From Draconibacterium sp. (GTDB lineage Bacteria; Bacteroidota; Bacteroidia; Bacteroidales; Prolixibacteraceae), in NCBI GenBank assembly GCA_030595485.1, contig JAUVDE010000034.1:1-14870 (forward strand): a stretch of 14,870 nucleotides of DNA. Reading direction: 5' to 3'. Under the pieces are notes generated by a model that was not told where the DNA came from, did not search any database, and worked only from the letters and a program-made list of their open reading frames with translations. Below are positions 14,155 through 14,870 of the stretch, piece after piece; the stretch's first letter is position 1, and each line of letters begins with the position of its first letter. The position numbers and the translations under genes were made by a program.

Positions 14155-14870
14155 ATGAAAACAACGATGAAATATGGATTTGGTGCATGGTTCTCAATTA
14201 TAACAATGCTAATTGTTGCGTTGCCTTTATTAAGTTCATGCGGTGATGATGATTCAGGACCGAACTTTACCGCAAATTTTGGTATGGAGTTTATCGATGA
14301 TAACAACGTTCGATTTATAAATCAATCGAAAGGGGAATATTATTCTTTAAATTGGGATTTTGGTAATGGCGAAACAGCATCAAATACTCAAAAAAATAAA
14401 AGCTACGAGATTTATTACCCGGAAGCAGGTACGTACAATACCAAACTGACCTTGGTAAATTTCGATGGCGACAACGAAACTGTAACAAAGGAACTCAAAA
14501 TTGCCAATAACGACTTAATCGTTTCATTTACTGCAAGTCCCAATGCCTCAAATAAAAATAAAATAGATTTACAAAATACTTCTGAAGGGGAATACGATTC
14601 ATTCAAGTGGATATTCAAAAACAAAGAAATAGAAAATGAAACGACAACAATTGCCTATTTCCCTTATAAAGGAACTTATGAAATTGAACTTCATGTAAAC
14701 AAAGGTTCCGAGGTGTACACCCAAAAACAAAGTATTACCATCGCCGAAGACGATCTGAATTATGTTTCCAGCTTTGTTTTATCCTGGGCCGATGAATTTG
14801 ATGGCACTAGTGTTAACACAAACGATTGGACATTTGAAACCGGTTCAAACGGCTGGGGAAACAACGAACT
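14155..14870 (+). CDS. Lipoprotein with tandem PKD-like domains and GH16 beta-glucanase, 3' end cut off
   Basis: The frame is open from the ATG at 14155 to the window end (238 codons). A second in-frame ATG lies at 14167. The lipoprotein signal ends LLSSC (Cys29), and GDDDSG follows, an acidic run of the kind that sends lipoproteins to the cell surface in Bacteroidota. Two PKD-like domains follow: about 35-118 (LNWDFGNGETA, YPEAGTYNTKLTLVN) and about 121-196 (FTASPNASN, FKWIFKNKE, YFPYKGTYEIELHV). The last 30 or so residues open a GH16 domain: LSWADEFDGTSVNTNDW, then GSNGWGNNEL, typical of laminarinases. The catalytic ExDxxE motif is expected downstream and is not visible. The likely role is surface hydrolysis of a beta-1,3-glucan to feed the SusC/SusD-like pair. 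Other GH16 activities (agarase, carrageenase, lichenase) are less likely from WGNNEL but remain open. Confidence 0.88.
   Translation, partial: MKTTMKYGFGAWFSIITMLIVALPLLSSCGDDDSGPNFTANFGMEFIDDNNVRFINQSKGEYYSLNWDFGNGETASNTQKNKSYEIYYPEAGTYNTKLTLVNFDGDNETVTKELKIANNDLIVSFTASPNASNKNKIDLQNTSEGEYDSFKWIFKNKEIENETTTIAYFPYKGTYEIELHVNKGSEVYTQKQSITIAEDDLNYVSSFVLSWADEFDGTSVNTNDWTFETGSNGWGNNE

Overview
The window looks like chromosome from a marine or sediment Bacteroidota, plausibly Marinilabiliales/Prolixibacteraceae-like (inference). Supporting signs are AT-rich DNA, a SusC/SusD pair, lipoproteins with acidic residues after the lipid cysteine, a regulator joining a Reg_prop/Y_Y_Y sensor to a LuxR-type HTH, tandem GIN-domain envelope proteins, and start sites without clear Shine-Dalgarno sequences. 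No tRNA, rRNA, transposase, integrase or CRISPR array was seen.

Left part (1-1915, minus strand): two adjacent GIN-domain (DUF2807) envelope proteins, the downstream one cut by the window edge, then a small Spy/CpxP-like periplasmic protein with its own terminator. About 270 bp separates this block from the plus-strand genes.

Middle (2186-4409, plus strand): a 579-residue membrane-anchored S41 (CtpA-type) protease with PDZ domain and Ser/Lys dyad, then a DNPH1/RCL-type deoxynucleotide N-hydrolase. A 13-bp inverted repeat fills the short gap between them.

Right part (4599-14870, plus strand): a polysaccharide utilization locus. A 1007-residue membrane-tethered sensor/transcription factor comes first, followed by a 466-bp leader, a SusC-like TonB-dependent transporter, a SusD-like lipoprotein, and a Trp/Cys-rich lipoprotein in the SusE/F position. 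Next come a two-hairpin junction with a strong terminator and the start of a lipoprotein with two PKD-like domains leading into a GH16 (laminarinase-like) domain. The likely logic is that the GH16 enzyme cleaves a beta-glucan such as laminarin at the cell surface, SusD and the third lipoprotein bind the pieces, SusC imports oligosaccharides, and the sensor switches the locus on. The substrate is inferred from the first 30 or so residues of the GH16 domain, because its catalytic residues lie beyond the window.

Most of the content belongs to known families. The parts that look least explained are the palindromic DNA at the unusual 5' end of the regulator gene, the G/T-skewed leader before the SusC gene, the inverted repeat before the N-hydrolase gene, and the third lipoprotein of the locus, whose family was not recognised.
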